Positions 8,583 through 16,775 of a DNA stretch of 64,000 bases are shown piece after piece. Both the position numbers and the translations under genes were made by a program. Position 1 is the first letter of the stretch; every line of letters begins with the position of its first letter. The DNA is from an uncultured Bacteroidales bacterium. Lineage in GTDB: Bacteria; Bacteroidota; Bacteroidia; Bacteroidales; UBA932. The notes below the pieces were generated by a model. It was given only the letters and a program-made list of their open reading frames with translations, had not been told where the DNA came from and did no database searches. Location of the stretch: contig CALYTI010000003.1 in assembly GCA_945487035.1 (NCBI GenBank), positions 1-64,000 on the forward strand, written 5' to 3'.

Positions 8583-9401
8583 TTATAGCTGGTCATAAAA
8601 AGCGTTGTACTCGTCTATGTAGCTTCCGTCGGCAATGCTCTTTGACTTGCTCTTGAGCACAGCCAGGCCCCTGTCGCGGCAATAGCTTACCAGGGAGGTC
8701 GGGATGTTCTCGGAGGCGAGTATCACTCCGTCGGAGAATCTGGCGGCTGTTTTGGCAAGATTTATGCCATCCGGAGTCTTCAGCAGGTCCACATCTTTCT
8801 CGGTAACTCCGCCGAACAGGGTTTTATGCATAAAGTCTGCAGAAAACTGCCCGCTCGGGATGTCGTCATACAAGGAGAGCACGACCTTGCTTTTCGAGAA
8901 AATCGGGTCGTCCTTGTAGGCTTTTTTGAGATAGAGGGGAAGGAGATGGGATATCCAGCCCTGGCAGTGTATGATGTCCGGAGCCCAGCGCAGCTTCTTT
9001 ACCGTCTCCAGAACGCCGCGGGCAAAGAAAATGGCCCTCTCGTCATTGTCGGCAAAGAATTGTCCGTTCTCGTCACAGTAGAGTTGCTTTCGCTTGAAGT
9101 AATCCTCGTTGTCGATGAAGTACACCTGCGTCCGTGCCTCGGCAATGGAGGCAACCTTGATAATCAGCGGACGGTCGGCATCGTTGATTATGAGGTTCAT
9201 GCCGGAGAGCCGGATGACCTCGTGAAGTTGGTTCTTGCGCTCGTTGATGCAGCCGTAGCGTGGCATGAAAGCACGGATTTCCTTGTGTTTCTCCTGTGTT
9301 CCCTGAGGGAGATAGCGGCCTATGGTAGCTATTTCACTCTCGGGAAGATAGGGATACATCTCCGAGCAAACGAAAAGTACTTTTTGTGCAGAATTGTCCA
9401 T
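8583..9401 (-). CDS. Starch/glycogen synthase-like protein, N-terminal half only
   Basis: 272 residues resembling the N-terminal Rossmann half of GT5 glycogen/starch synthases: KVLFVCSEMYPYLPESEIA at the start, then PRYGCINERKNQLHEVIR and APDIIHCQGWISHLLPLYL. The C-terminal half that binds the nucleotide-sugar donor is absent, so normal glucosyl transfer is doubtful. The start at 9401 (MDNSAQKVL) is preferred over an upstream alternative because that would cross the promoter at 9408-9415. It is co-oriented and adjoining with the DUF4270 gene, so the two are probably one operon. Bacteroidota genomes often carry such short proteins annotated as glycogen synthase; the true role is unknown. Confidence 0.8.
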   Translation of the reverse strand: MDNSAQKVLFVCSEMYPYLPESEIATIGRYLPQGTQEKHKEIRAFMPRYGCINERKNQLHEVIRLSGMNLIINDADRPLIIKVASIAEARTQVYFIDNEDYFKRKQLYCDENGQFFADNDERAIFFARGVLETVKKLRWAPDIIHCQGWISHLLPLYLKKAYKDDPIFSKSKVVLSLYDDIPSGQFSADFMHKTLFGGVTEKDVDLLKTPDGINLAKTAARFSDGVILASENIPTSLVSYCRDRGLAVLKSKSKSIADGSYIDEYNAFYDQL

Positions 9402-9407
9402 TTGGCC

Positions 9408-9415
9408 CAAAGATA
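9408..9415 (-). promoter_or_regulatory. Promoter -7 element for the synthase-like gene
   Basis: On the minus strand this reads TATCTTTG, a TAnnTTTG match ending only six bases before the ATG at 9401, so the transcript should be nearly leaderless. It lies back to back with the ftsX element at 9428-9435. Confidence 0.55.
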
Positions 9416-9427
9416 AGAATTTTTTTC

Positions 9428-9435
9428 TAAATTTG
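9428..9435 (+). promoter_or_regulatory. Promoter -7 element for ftsX
   Basis: TAAATTTG matches TAnnTTTG and ends ten bases before the ftsX ATG at 9446. A TTG at 9402-9404 is slightly too far upstream (23 bases) to be an ideal -33 element. Confidence 0.5.
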
Positions 9436-9445
9436 CGTCTTGAAT

Positions 9446-10324
9446 ATGTCGCACAACAAGAACAAAGTACTCCGCCGCCGGCTTGCCGGCTCATATCTCT
9501 CCTCTCTTCTCAGCATCACCCTGGTGCTGCTGATGATGGGGGCCGTGCTGATGCTCGTGCTTGGAACCGGCTCCATTGAGGGTTATCTCAAGGAGAATGT
9601 CCGTATGACCCTCGTGCTCAAGCAGGGTACGCCTGCCCGTGAGGCCGTTGCCCTCCAGCGCAGCCTTGAGGATAAGGAGTATGTCAAATCGACATCCTAT
9701 GTCAGCGTGCAGCAGGGAACGGAAGAGATGGCCCGCCTGCTTGGAGAGGATTTTCTCGAATCCTTCGAAGAGTCTCCTGTCCCGAGTTCCATTGAAGTTG
9801 CAATCAAAGCTGAATGGATGAGCCGCGACAAGTTGGAACAGATAGCAAGGGAGCTTTCCCGCGACCCTATGGTTGAAGAGGTCTCCTGCCCTGTCAATAT
9901 GCTTGACAGTCTGGGTGATGCCATCCGGCGCTGGGCCTTTGTCCTGCTGGCGGTGATGCTTCTGATGCTGTTCATTTCGGTAGTGCTAATATCCTCGACC
10001 GTCCGCCTTTCCATCTACTCGAACCGTTTTTCCATAAGGACTATGGAATTGGTGGGAGCTCCGGAAAGCTTCATCGCCCGGCCTTATGTCGGACGCGCTG
10101 CCGGTCAGGGTTTGCTTGCCGCCCTGATAGCTTCCGGGTTGCTCTTCCTCATCCTCAAACTGGTGGAGAAGGGTTTTCCTCAAATATTTGAAATCTTCGG
10201 CCTTGAGCTTGTGGGCTTGTGTGCCGGTATCCTTGCCGTCTGCGGTGCTCTGCTGTGCGTGGTGTGTGCGCGCAGCGTAACGCGCAGGCTCGTGAGAATG
10301 GACCAAAACGAATTGTATGGATAA
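9446..10324 (+). CDS. ftsX: Cell division protein FtsX
   Basis: 292-residue FtsX, the membrane partner of the ATPase FtsE, which activates peptidoglycan hydrolases at the septum. Four hydrophobic segments are visible: one after the basic N-terminus (SLLSITLVLLMMGAVLML) and three in the C-terminal half (WAFVLLAVMLLMLFISVVL and two more). A periplasmic domain lies between, at about residues 45-160. ATG 9446 (MSHNKNK) is preferred over a TTG two codons upstream. ftsE is not adjacent. Downstream DUF3098 overlaps by eight bases, a familiar Bacteroidota arrangement. Confidence 0.9.
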   Translation: MSHNKNKVLRRRLAGSYLSSLLSITLVLLMMGAVLMLVLGTGSIEGYLKENVRMTLVLKQGTPAREAVALQRSLEDKEYVKSTSYVSVQQGTEEMARLLGEDFLESFEESPVPSSIEVAIKAEWMSRDKLEQIARELSRDPMVEEVSCPVNMLDSLGDAIRRWAFVLLAVMLLMLFISVVLISSTVRLSIYSNRFSIRTMELVGAPESFIARPYVGRAAGQGLLAALIASGLLFLILKLVEKGFPQIFEIFGLELVGLCAGILAVCGALLCVVCARSVTRRLVRMDQNELYG

Positions 10325-10547
10325 AATGCCTATAACCCGAAAGGGTCTGATTATGATGCTTGTAGGCCTGGCGCTGATGGTGCTCGGCTACATTCTTATG
10401 ACGGGCGGAGGAAGTTCCGACCCGCAGGTGTTCAACTACGCCATGTTTGATTTCCGAAGGCTGGTGCTCGCTCCGGTGAGCATTGTGGCCGGAATCATTG
10501 TTATCATCGTGGCTATAATACGCAAGCCGAAGGAGGGCGAAAACTGA
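10317..10547 (+). CDS. DUF3098 family small membrane protein
   Basis: 76-residue protein with two transmembrane segments (about residues 8-28 and 50-68) and a short basic C-terminus. It matches DUF3098, a small Bacteroidota family normally encoded between ftsX and uppP, as here. The function is unknown; the location suggests a link to division or wall lipid metabolism. It overlaps ftsX by eight bases and precedes uppP by one base, so the three genes are surely co-transcribed. Confidence 0.8.
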   Translation: MDKMPITRKGLIMMLVGLALMVLGYILMTGGGSSDPQVFNYAMFDFRRLVLAPVSIVAGIIVIIVAIIRKPKEGEN

Positions 10548-10548
10548 T

Positions 10549-11358
10549 ATGGACTGGTTGCAGGCTCTTATTCTAGGACTGGTGCAGGGACTTACCGAGT
10601 TCCTGCCCGTAAGCAGCAGCGGTCATCTTGCCATCGGACGGGCACTGCTCGGCGTTGAGGCTTCCGAAGACCTGGTCTTTGAAGTCACAGTCCACGCTGC
10701 CACTGTGCTGGCAACGATACTTGTATTCCGCAAGCAGATAGGTCAGCTTCTCGCGGGGCTCTTCAAGTTCAAGTACAACGACGAGACGGACTATATCCTG
10801 AAGATTTGTGTTTCGATGATTCCTGTCTTTGTGGTGGGCGTCTTCCTGAAGGATTATGTTGAGAATCTGTTCTCCTCGCTCTATGTGGTGGGTGCGGCTC
10901 TTCTGGTGACTGCGGCGCTGCTCTATTTCTCCGGCAGGAAGTCGGGAGCAGTCCCTGCTGCAACCACTTCGGCCCGTAACGGCATTTCCTGGTGGCAGGC
11001 CTTAGTAATCGGCCTGGGACAGGCGGTGGCTGTGCTGCCGGGCCTTTCCCGCAGCGGAACGACCATTTCCACCGGACTGCTCTGCGGCGTGCGCAGGGAA
11101 AATGTGGCGCAGTTCTCTTTCCTGATGGTGATTATCCCTATCCTGGGTGAGGCATTTCTGGATATAGTAGGCGGCGATATGGCTTCTTCCACCATCGGTG
11201 CCCTGCCTCTGGTTGTCGGCTTCGTTGCAGCCTTCCTTTCAGGCCTGTTTGCCTGCAAGGTTATGATAGCCCTCGTCAAGAAGGCCAAACTCAAGTGGTT
11301 TGCGCTCTACTGCCTGATTGTGGGCTGCGCAACGCTTATCTGCTCAGCCCTCTTATGA
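10549..11358 (+). CDS. uppP: Undecaprenyl-diphosphate phosphatase
   Basis: 269-residue integral membrane enzyme (UppP/BacA) that removes a phosphate from undecaprenyl diphosphate to recycle the lipid carrier for peptidoglycan and surface glycans; its overproduction is known to give bacitracin resistance. Both catalytic motifs are present: GLTEFLPVSSSGHL near residues 13-26 and LPGLSRSGTTIS near residues 163-175. Length and the run of hydrophobic helices are normal. The stop overlaps the lpxH start in an ATGA junction. Confidence 0.96.
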   Translation: MDWLQALILGLVQGLTEFLPVSSSGHLAIGRALLGVEASEDLVFEVTVHAATVLATILVFRKQIGQLLAGLFKFKYNDETDYILKICVSMIPVFVVGVFLKDYVENLFSSLYVVGAALLVTAALLYFSGRKSGAVPAATTSARNGISWWQALVIGLGQAVAVLPGLSRSGTTISTGLLCGVRRENVAQFSFLMVIIPILGEAFLDIVGGDMASSTIGALPLVVGFVAAFLSGLFACKVMIALVKKAKLKWFALYCLIVGCATLICSALL

Positions 11359-12044
11359 TTGTATTCGCTTCGGATGTGCACCTCGGCCTGCGCAAGGGAG
11401 ACCCTGCGGAGCGCGAACACCGTTTCGTGGCCTGGCTCAGGGATCTTGCTCTCGGCAAGGGGGACAGCCTCTTCCTGCTTGGGGATATATGGGACTTCTG
11501 GTACGAATACAAATATGTCGTCCCCAAAGACGGCATTCGCGTGATAGCCGCCCTGCTCGACCTTATGGACAGGGGAGTGGAGGTCTATTTCGCACCGGGC
11601 AACCACGACATCTGGTGCTTCCACTGGTTCGAAGAGTTGGGGATGCACAAGATTGACCCTCAGCCGGAGGTGTTCGAACTGGAGGGGAAGAAGTTTATGG
11701 TTGCGCACGGCGACGGGCTGGGCAATGACAAGAAGTCATTCCTTTTTCTTCGCAAGATATTTCATTCCAAATTCTGCCAGGCCCTGTTCAGCACCCTGCA
11801 TCCGAGACTTGCATTCAGCTTTGCACTGCGCTGGTCGGACGGCAACAGGCGCACTCACGGGCACTATGTGTGGAAGGGAAAGGAAGAAAAGCTCTACCGA
11901 TATGCCTGCTCCCAGCCTTCCGACATAGAGTATTTTATCTTCGGACATTTCCATACTCCGGTGGAGGAGACTCTGCCTTCCGGAGCGAAGCTGATTATCC
12001 TTGACGACTGGATTGACGGAGGAACCCCGTCATTTACGCTTTGA
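11355..12044 (+). CDS. lpxH: UDP-2,3-diacylglucosamine diphosphatase (LpxH type)
   Basis: 229-residue calcineurin-like phosphoesterase. LpxH hydrolyses UDP-2,3-diacylglucosamine to lipid X in lipid A synthesis at the inner membrane. The metal-binding motifs are all present: SDVHLG, GDIWDFW, GNHDIW, AHGD and GHFHTP. The ATG at 11355 is coupled to the uppP stop; an open frame reaches upstream to 11295 but those residues are a shadow of uppP. The last 15 bases overlap the convergent DUF4294 gene. Assignment to lpxH rather than another phosphoesterase is from overall sequence and length. Confidence 0.88.
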   Translation: MIVFASDVHLGLRKGDPAEREHRFVAWLRDLALGKGDSLFLLGDIWDFWYEYKYVVPKDGIRVIAALLDLMDRGVEVYFAPGNHDIWCFHWFEELGMHKIDPQPEVFELEGKKFMVAHGDGLGNDKKSFLFLRKIFHSKFCQALFSTLHPRLAFSFALRWSDGNRRTHGHYVWKGKEEKLYRYACSQPSDIEYFIFGHFHTPVEETLPSGAKLIILDDWIDGGTPSFTL

Positions 12045-12704
12045 TTTCGGTTCGGTGCTCAGGTGCTCCGTGCCGATTACCGTCTTCTGCGGCTCTTCGC
12101 CGAAGATGCTGAAGAAGAAATTGTCCCAGTCGCCGCTCTCCCAGATTTCAATCAGCTGCTCGGTCTTGGCGTCTTTGCCCTCGGGGTCGTAGTGGGATTT
12201 CAGGTCCTGCTCGAACATCTTTCCCACCAGGTTCCAGAATCCGGCGGCAAGGCCTCCTTCGTATTCCTTTATTATATCATAGACCGTCATCCCGCATTCC
12301 CTGTCCACCAGTCTTGTCAGCAGGAAGCCCTGGGAGATGGTCATCTGTCTTATGTCCTTCTCGAATATGCGCAGCAGCTCCTTCTCCACATTGTTGATAT
12401 AGGTGTTCCTCAGGCGCCCGTCCAGACCGCCGGCGGCAATGGTGCTGTCCACCTGGCGCATCATCTTTCTGGCTACGAGGGCGTAGGGATAGATCTTGTT
12501 GAAATTCCAGATAAGGCGGTACTGCTGCCTCCATTCCCTTCCGTAGCGCTTGATTTTCTTGCGCTTGCGGCCTGTTACTACGCTGGGCTCTATCTCGTCA
12601 TAGTACTCTATGCCGTCCGGAACGGGCGTGGGTTCGCCCACCTGGGCGGGAGCGCTCAGGCAGAAGGCCAGCACGGCAAGGATTGTTACTATGAACTTTT
12701 TCAT
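12030..12704 (-). CDS. DUF4294 family protein
   Basis: 224-residue exported protein. The start at 12704 gives a signal peptide (MKKFIVTILAVLAFCLSAPAQ); a longer frame reaching 12926 would run through the promoter and lacks family likeness. The mature part is charged and probably helical (REWRQQYRLIWNFNKIYPYA, DIRQMTISQGFLLTRLVDRE), matching DUF4294, a Bacteroidota-specific family of unknown function. It ends in a basic tail and overlaps lpxH tail to tail by 15 bases. Confidence 0.8.
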   Translation of the reverse strand: MKKFIVTILAVLAFCLSAPAQVGEPTPVPDGIEYYDEIEPSVVTGRKRKKIKRYGREWRQQYRLIWNFNKIYPYALVARKMMRQVDSTIAAGGLDGRLRNTYINNVEKELLRIFEKDIRQMTISQGFLLTRLVDRECGMTVYDIIKEYEGGLAAGFWNLVGKMFEQDLKSHYDPEGKDAKTEQLIEIWESGDWDNFFFSIFGEEPQKTVIGTEHLSTEPKSKRK

Positions 12705-12708
12705 ACCG

Positions 12709-12716
12709 CAAATATA
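12709..12716 (-). promoter_or_regulatory. Promoter -7 element for the DUF4294 gene
   Basis: The minus strand reads TATATTTG, a TAnnTTTG match only four bases before the ATG at 12704. Transcription should begin at or next to the start codon, giving a leaderless mRNA. Confidence 0.5.
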
Positions 12717-12835
12717 CACAATAACTGTGACCGTTGTCGAAATTAAGTCTTGCGAATTTTGAGCCAAGTTTGTAAGTCGCTGAAAATGGAAGAACTTAGC
12801 TTTCAAATTTTGTGTCGAAAATTTTGAAAAATAAT

Positions 12836-12865
12836 TTGCGGATTCGAAAATTTGTGTTAATTTTG
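12836..12865 (+). promoter_or_regulatory. Promoter for the rplP-rplQ operon
   Basis: TAATTTTG at 12858-12865 fits the -7 element and TTG at 12836-12838 lies 19 bases upstream as a -33 element. The surrounding 12720-12860 stretch is AT-rich. A promoter here is needed because the usual upstream ribosomal genes lie 9 kb away behind a terminator. The leader before rplP is about 45 bases. Confidence 0.75.
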
Positions 12866-12913
12866 CAGCCCTTTTCGGAAGGACCAGAAACAAATTTTTA
12901 AAGTAATATAGCA

Positions 12914-13333
12914 ATGTTACAACCAAAGAGAACCAAATTTAGAAGGGAACAGAAGAACCGCATGAAGGGTAATGCCCAGAGGGGCAACCAGCTTGCTTTC
13001 GGTTCTTTTGGTATCAAAACCCTTGAGAATTGTTGGCTTACAGCGCAGCAGATTGAGGCTGCCCGCCAGGCTATCTCCCGCTACATGAACCGTGAAGGAA
13101 AGATCTGGATCAGGGTCTTCCCTGTAAAGCCGGTTACAAAGAAGCCTCTCGATACCCGTATGGGTAAGGGTAAAGGTGATCCGTACGGATTCGTTGCCCC
13201 TATCACTCCGGGCCGTATAATCTTCGAGGCTGAGGGCGTTTCGCTTGAGGTAGCAAAAGAGGCAATGAGGCTTGGTGCCAACAAGCTTCCAGTTGCGACG
13301 AAGTTTGTCGTTCGCAGGGATTATGTTGAATAA
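12914..13333 (+). CDS. rplP: 50S ribosomal protein L16
   Basis: L16, 139 residues, near the A site of the large subunit. [14 protein letters not shown] at the start and [18 protein letters not shown] in the middle are diagnostic. It opens the second half of the split ribosomal cluster and has its own promoter; elsewhere it follows rpsC directly. Confidence 0.97.
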   Translation: MLQPKRTKFRREQKNRMKGNAQRGNQLAFGSFGIKTLENCWLTAQQIEAARQAISRYMNREGKIWIRVFPVKPVTKKPLDTRMGKGKGDPYGFVAPITPGRIIFEAEGVSLEVAKEAMRLGANKLPVATKFVVRRDYVE

Positions 13334-13352
13334 TTAAAACGGAGAAAGACTA

Positions 13353-13547
13353 ATGAAAGCATCAGAAGCACGCGAGATGTCCGTAGCGGATCTCCGCGAC
13401 CGTATTGCCGCCGAGAAGTCAAATCTCGACACAATGAAGATCAATCACGCTATTTCTCCGCTGGAGGATACGTCAAAGTTTCAGAAGACCAGAAGGGATA
13501 TCGCTCTTATGATCACTATCCTTGCTGAAAAAGAAAAACAGAACTAA
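13353..13547 (+). CDS. rpmC: 50S ribosomal protein L29
   Basis: L29, 64 residues, a small helical protein next to L23 at the exit tunnel. MKASEAREMSVADLRDRIAAEK and the conserved DTSKFQKTRRDIALM show the family. Standard place between rplP and rpsQ. Confidence 0.95.
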   Translation: MKASEAREMSVADLRDRIAAEKSNLDTMKINHAISPLEDTSKFQKTRRDIALMITILAEKEKQN

Positions 13548-13558
13548 AGAATTGACTT

Positions 13559-13813
13559 ATGGAAAGAAATCTTCGTAAGGAAAGAACAGGAGTAGTGGTC
13601 AGCAACAAGATGGACAAGACCATCATCGTTGCCGTTGAACGTAAAGAGAAACATCCTTTGTACGGCAAGTTCGTCAAGAAGACCACAAAGTTCGTCGCTC
13701 AGGACGAGAAGAACGAGTGCGGTATCGGTGACACCGTCCGCATTATGGAGACCCGCCCTCTCAGCAAGACAAAGAACTGGAGATTAGTTGAAATCGTAGA
13801 AAAAGCTAAGTAG
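13559..13813 (+). CDS. rpsQ: 30S ribosomal protein S17
   Basis: S17, 84 residues, an OB-fold 16S rRNA-binding protein. [20 protein letters not shown] and the later [20 protein letters not shown] are diagnostic. It is followed by rplN after two bases. Confidence 0.96.
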   Translation: MERNLRKERTGVVVSNKMDKTIIVAVERKEKHPLYGKFVKKTTKFVAQDEKNECGIGDTVRIMETRPLSKTKNWRLVEIVEKAK

Positions 13814-13815
13814 TT

Positions 13816-14181
13816 ATGATACAGCAGGAAACACGTTTACAGGTTGCCGACAACAGCGGTGCAAAGGAAGTCCTCTGCATCCGCGTCCTTGGCGGTACCA
13901 ACCACCGTTATGCGACGGTAGGAGACAAAATCGTCGTATCTATCAAGAGTGCTATCCCTGGCGGTGACGCCAAGAAGGGTACAGTTTCAAAGGCTGTAGT
14001 AGTCCGCACCAAGAAGGAGATTCGCCGTCCGGACGGATCATACATCCGTTTCGACGACAACGCTTGCGTTCTCCTCAACAACACAGGTGAGCTTCGCGGA
14101 ACCCGTATTTTCGGCCCTGTTGCCAGGGAGCTTCGCGACAACTATATGAAGATTGTTTCACTTGCACCGGAAGTCCTTTAA
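13816..14181 (+). CDS. rplN: 50S ribosomal protein L14
   Basis: L14, 121 residues, forms part of the intersubunit bridge with 16S r[21 protein letters not shown] and the C-terminal [15 protein letters not shown] are family signatures. Normal length and position. Confidence 0.97.
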   Translation: MIQQETRLQVADNSGAKEVLCIRVLGGTNHRYATVGDKIVVSIKSAIPGGDAKKGTVSKAVVVRTKKEIRRPDGSYIRFDDNACVLLNNTGELRGTRIFGPVARELRDNYMKIVSLAPEVL

Positions 14182-14193
14182 CAATTGAGCATT

Positions 14194-14511
14194 ATGAACA
14201 AGTTACGCATTAAGAAAGGCGATAACGTCATCGTCCTCGCAGGTAACGACAAGGGAAAGACCGGAAAGGTCCTTTCAGTCGCTCCGGCAGAAAACCGTGC
14301 AATCGTTGAAGGAGTAAACCTCGTCAGCAAGCACACCAAACCAAATTCAAAAGCCCCTCAGGGTGGTATCATCAAGCAGGAGGCTCCAATTCATGTATCA
14401 AACCTTTCTCTCATCGACCCTAAGTCCGGTAAGGCTACCCGCGTAGGCTACAAGATGGTTGACGGCAAGAAGGTTCGTTACGCTAAAAAGTCAGGAGAGG
14501 AGATTAAGTAA
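14194..14511 (+). CDS. rplX: 50S ribosomal protein L24
   Basis: L24, 105 residues, an assembly initiator for the large subunit, with a KOW motif ([20 protein letters not shown]). The ATG at 14194 ([10 protein letters not shown]) is preferred to a TTG three codons upstream. Two bases separate it from rplE. Confidence 0.95.
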   Translation: MNKLRIKKGDNVIVLAGNDKGKTGKVLSVAPAENRAIVEGVNLVSKHTKPNSKAPQGGIIKQEAPIHVSNLSLIDPKSGKATRVGYKMVDGKKVRYAKKSGEEIK

Positions 14512-14513
14512 TT

Positions 14514-15110
14514 ATGGCAAAGACAGCAAAAACAGTTGAGGTTCAGGCTTTGCCTGCAGGATATGTTCCTACCCTCAAGAAGGTTTACAGGGAGCAGATT
14601 GTTGACTCTCTGATGAAGCAGTTCAACTACACCACCGTAATGCAGTGCCCTAAACTTCTCAAGATTACCATCAATGAGGGTCTCGGAGAAGGAACACAGG
14701 ACCGCAAGGTTGTTGAAGAGGCAGCACAGGAGCTCTCGCTGATCAGCGGTCAGAAGGCTCTGATTACCGTTTCCAAGAAGGATATCTCCAACTTCAAGCT
14801 CCGTAAGGGTATGCCTATCGGCGCCAAGGTCACCCTCCGTGACATCAAGATGTACGAGTTCCTCGAGAAGCTTATCCGTGTCGTACTCCCACGTATCCGT
14901 GACTTCAACGGTGTGGCTGAGACTATGGACGGACAGGGCAACTACACCCTCGGTATCAAGGAGCAGATTATCTTCCCTGAAGTAGATATCGACAAGAACC
15001 CTAGAATCCACGGCCTCGAAATCACTTTCGTGACTTCAGCCAAGACTGACGAGGAGTGCAAGGCCCTTCTCGCAGCATTCGGTATTCCTTTCAAGAAACA
15101 TAATAACTAA
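14514..15110 (+). CDS. rplE: 50S ribosomal protein L5
   Basis: L5, 198 residues, binds 5S rRNA in the central protuberance. A short N-terminal extension (about 17 residues) precedes the core (PTLKKVYREQIVDSLMKQF). KLRKGMPIGAKVTLRD and ETMDGQGNYTLGIKEQIIFP are diagnostic. Confidence 0.96.
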   Translation: MAKTAKTVEVQALPAGYVPTLKKVYREQIVDSLMKQFNYTTVMQCPKLLKITINEGLGEGTQDRKVVEEAAQELSLISGQKALITVSKKDISNFKLRKGMPIGAKVTLRDIKMYEFLEKLIRVVLPRIRDFNGVAETMDGQGNYTLGIKEQIIFPEVDIDKNPRIHGLEITFVTSAKTDEECKALLAAFGIPFKKHNN

Positions 15111-15116
15111 GAGAAT

Positions 15117-15386
15117 ATGGCAAAAGAATCAATGAAAGCCCGCGAGGTAAAGCGCGCAAAACTCGTTGCCAAGTATGCAGAGAAAAGGAAGGCCCTCAAA
15201 GAGGCTGGAGATTACGCAGCACTTGACAAGCTTCCTAAGAATGCCTCTCCGGTCCGCCTGCACAACCGCTGCAGCCTCACCGGTCGTCCGAAGGGATATA
15301 TGAGGGCATTCGGCCTCAGCCGCATCCAGTTCCGTGAGATGGCTGCAAACGGTCTTATTCCGGGCGTTAAGAAAGCAAGTTGGTAG
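15117..15386 (+). CDS. rpsN: 30S ribosomal protein S14, zinc-free form
   Basis: S14, 89 residues, in the head of the small subunit. It is the long form without the CxxC zinc motif, with the conserved [20 protein letters not shown] and the [11 protein letters not shown] ending. Because it lacks the zinc ribbon, it does not depend on zinc supply. Confidence 0.96.
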   Translation: MAKESMKAREVKRAKLVAKYAEKRKALKEAGDYAALDKLPKNASPVRLHNRCSLTGRPKGYMRAFGLSRIQFREMAANGLIPGVKKASW

Positions 15387-15408
15387 AATTTAAAAAGTAA
15401 TTAAAGAT

Positions 15409-15804
15409 ATGACAGATCCAATTGCAGATTATCTCACCAGGATCCGCAATGCCTATATGGCAGGCAAGAAGGTGGTAGAGGTTCCTTCTTCAAAGATGAA
15501 GGTAGCCATTACCCAGATCCTCTTCGAGAAGGGCTACATCCTCAGCTACAAGGTAGTTGAAGCACAGCCGCAGAACACCATCAAGATCGCTCTGAAGTAT
15601 CATCCTCAGACCAAGGCAGCCGCTATCAAGCACATCGAGCGCGTTTCCACTCCGGGACTGAGGCAGTATGCTGATGTGGAGAATATGCCACGCGTCCTCA
15701 ACGGACTCGGAATCGCAATTCTTTCGACATCCAAGGGCGTAATCACCGACAAGGAGGCCAAGGAGCTTGGCGTAGGCGGTGAGGTTATATGCTACGTATA
15801 TTAA
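15409..15804 (+). CDS. rpsH: 30S ribosomal protein S8
   Basis: S8, 131 residues, a central 16S rRNA-binding assembly protein and, in E. coli, the spc operon autoregulator. MTDPIADYLTRIRNAYMA and the C-terminal AILSTSKGVITDKEAKEL are typical. Confidence 0.97.
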   Translation: MTDPIADYLTRIRNAYMAGKKVVEVPSSKMKVAITQILFEKGYILSYKVVEAQPQNTIKIALKYHPQTKAAAIKHIERVSTPGLRQYADVENMPRVLNGLGIAILSTSKGVITDKEAKELGVGGEVICYVY

Positions 15805-15822
15805 TATTTAATAAAGAACAGA

Positions 15823-16386
15823 ATGTCAAGAATTGGTAAATTGCCTGTAAGCCTTCCGACCGGGGTGACAGCCGAGCTGTTGCCAGGCAACGTGGTGAAG
15901 GTTAAAGGACCTCATGGAGAGCTCAGCCAGAAGGTTGACTCTGACATCACCGTCACCATTGAGGACAATCAGATCAAGTTCACCCGTCCTACCGACCAGC
16001 CTCGTCACCGCTCAATGCACGGTCTTTACCGAGCTCTGGTGCACAATATGGTTGTAGGCGTAAGTGAGCAGTACACTATCAAGCAGGAGCTCGTCGGTGT
16101 GGGTTACCGTGTATCCCTCATCGGAAAGAATCTGCTTTCTTTCTCCCTCGGCTATTCACATGACATCCAGCTCATGCTGCCTGCAGAGGTTATCGCAGAG
16201 GTTCCGGATGTCAAGAAGGGTGAGAACCCTGTACTCGTCCTCAAGAGCTGTGACAAGCAGCTTATCGGACAGGTAGCAGCCAAGGTTCGTTCATTCCGTA
16301 AGCCTGAACCATACAAGGGCAAGGGTATCAAGTTTGTCGGTGAGCAGCTTCGTCGTAAGGCTGGTAAGACTGCTGGCGCTAAATAA
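15823..16386 (+). CDS. rplF: 50S ribosomal protein L6
   Basis: L6, 187 residues, binds 23S rRNA near the factor-binding site. MSRIGKLPVSLPTGV at the start and the C-terminal repeat with RSFRKPEPYKGKGIKFVGE are diagnostic. Confidence 0.97.
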   Translation: MSRIGKLPVSLPTGVTAELLPGNVVKVKGPHGELSQKVDSDITVTIEDNQIKFTRPTDQPRHRSMHGLYRALVHNMVVGVSEQYTIKQELVGVGYRVSLIGKNLLSFSLGYSHDIQLMLPAEVIAEVPDVKKGENPVLVLKSCDKQLIGQVAAKVRSFRKPEPYKGKGIKFVGEQLRRKAGKTAGAK

Positions 16387-16401
16387 TAGGAGAACAGAAT
16401 T

Positions 16402-16764
16402 ATGGCACTGAATAGAATTGAAAGAAGAAGAAGGATTCATTACCGTATCCGTAAGCATGTCAGCGGTACCGCTCAGAGACCTCGTCTCGCAGTGTTCCGC
16501 AGCAACAAGGCTATCTACGTACAGGTAATCGATGATGAGCAGGGCAAGACACTTGTAGCTGCTTCTTCAAACGACAAGGCGCTTGCAGCAGAGTGCAAGG
16601 GCAAGAATGGAATCGAGGCAGCAGCCATCGTCGGAAAGGCAGTCGCTGAGCGTGCTCTTGCAGCCGGCATCACCACTGTTTGCTTCGACCGTGGAGGTTA
16701 TCTCTACCATGGACGCGTTAAAAGTTTGGCAGATGCTGCCCGTGAAGGCGGCCTCGTATTCTAA
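16402..16764 (+). CDS. rplR: 50S ribosomal protein L18
   Basis: L18, 120 residues, binds 5S rRNA with L5. [20 protein letters not shown] at the start and [20 protein letters not shown] at the end are typical. AGGAG lies nine bases upstream of the ATG. Confidence 0.96.
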   Translation: MALNRIERRRRIHYRIRKHVSGTAQRPRLAVFRSNKAIYVQVIDDEQGKTLVAASSNDKALAAECKGKNGIEAAAIVGKAVAERALAAGITTVCFDRGGYLYHGRVKSLADAAREGGLVF

Positions 16765-16775
16765 TAATTGAGACT

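Noticed and set aside
12705..12926. Upstream extension of the DUF4294 frame
   Set aside because: It would cross the TAnnTTTG element at 12709-12716 and the rplP promoter, and the internal Met opens a clear signal peptide.
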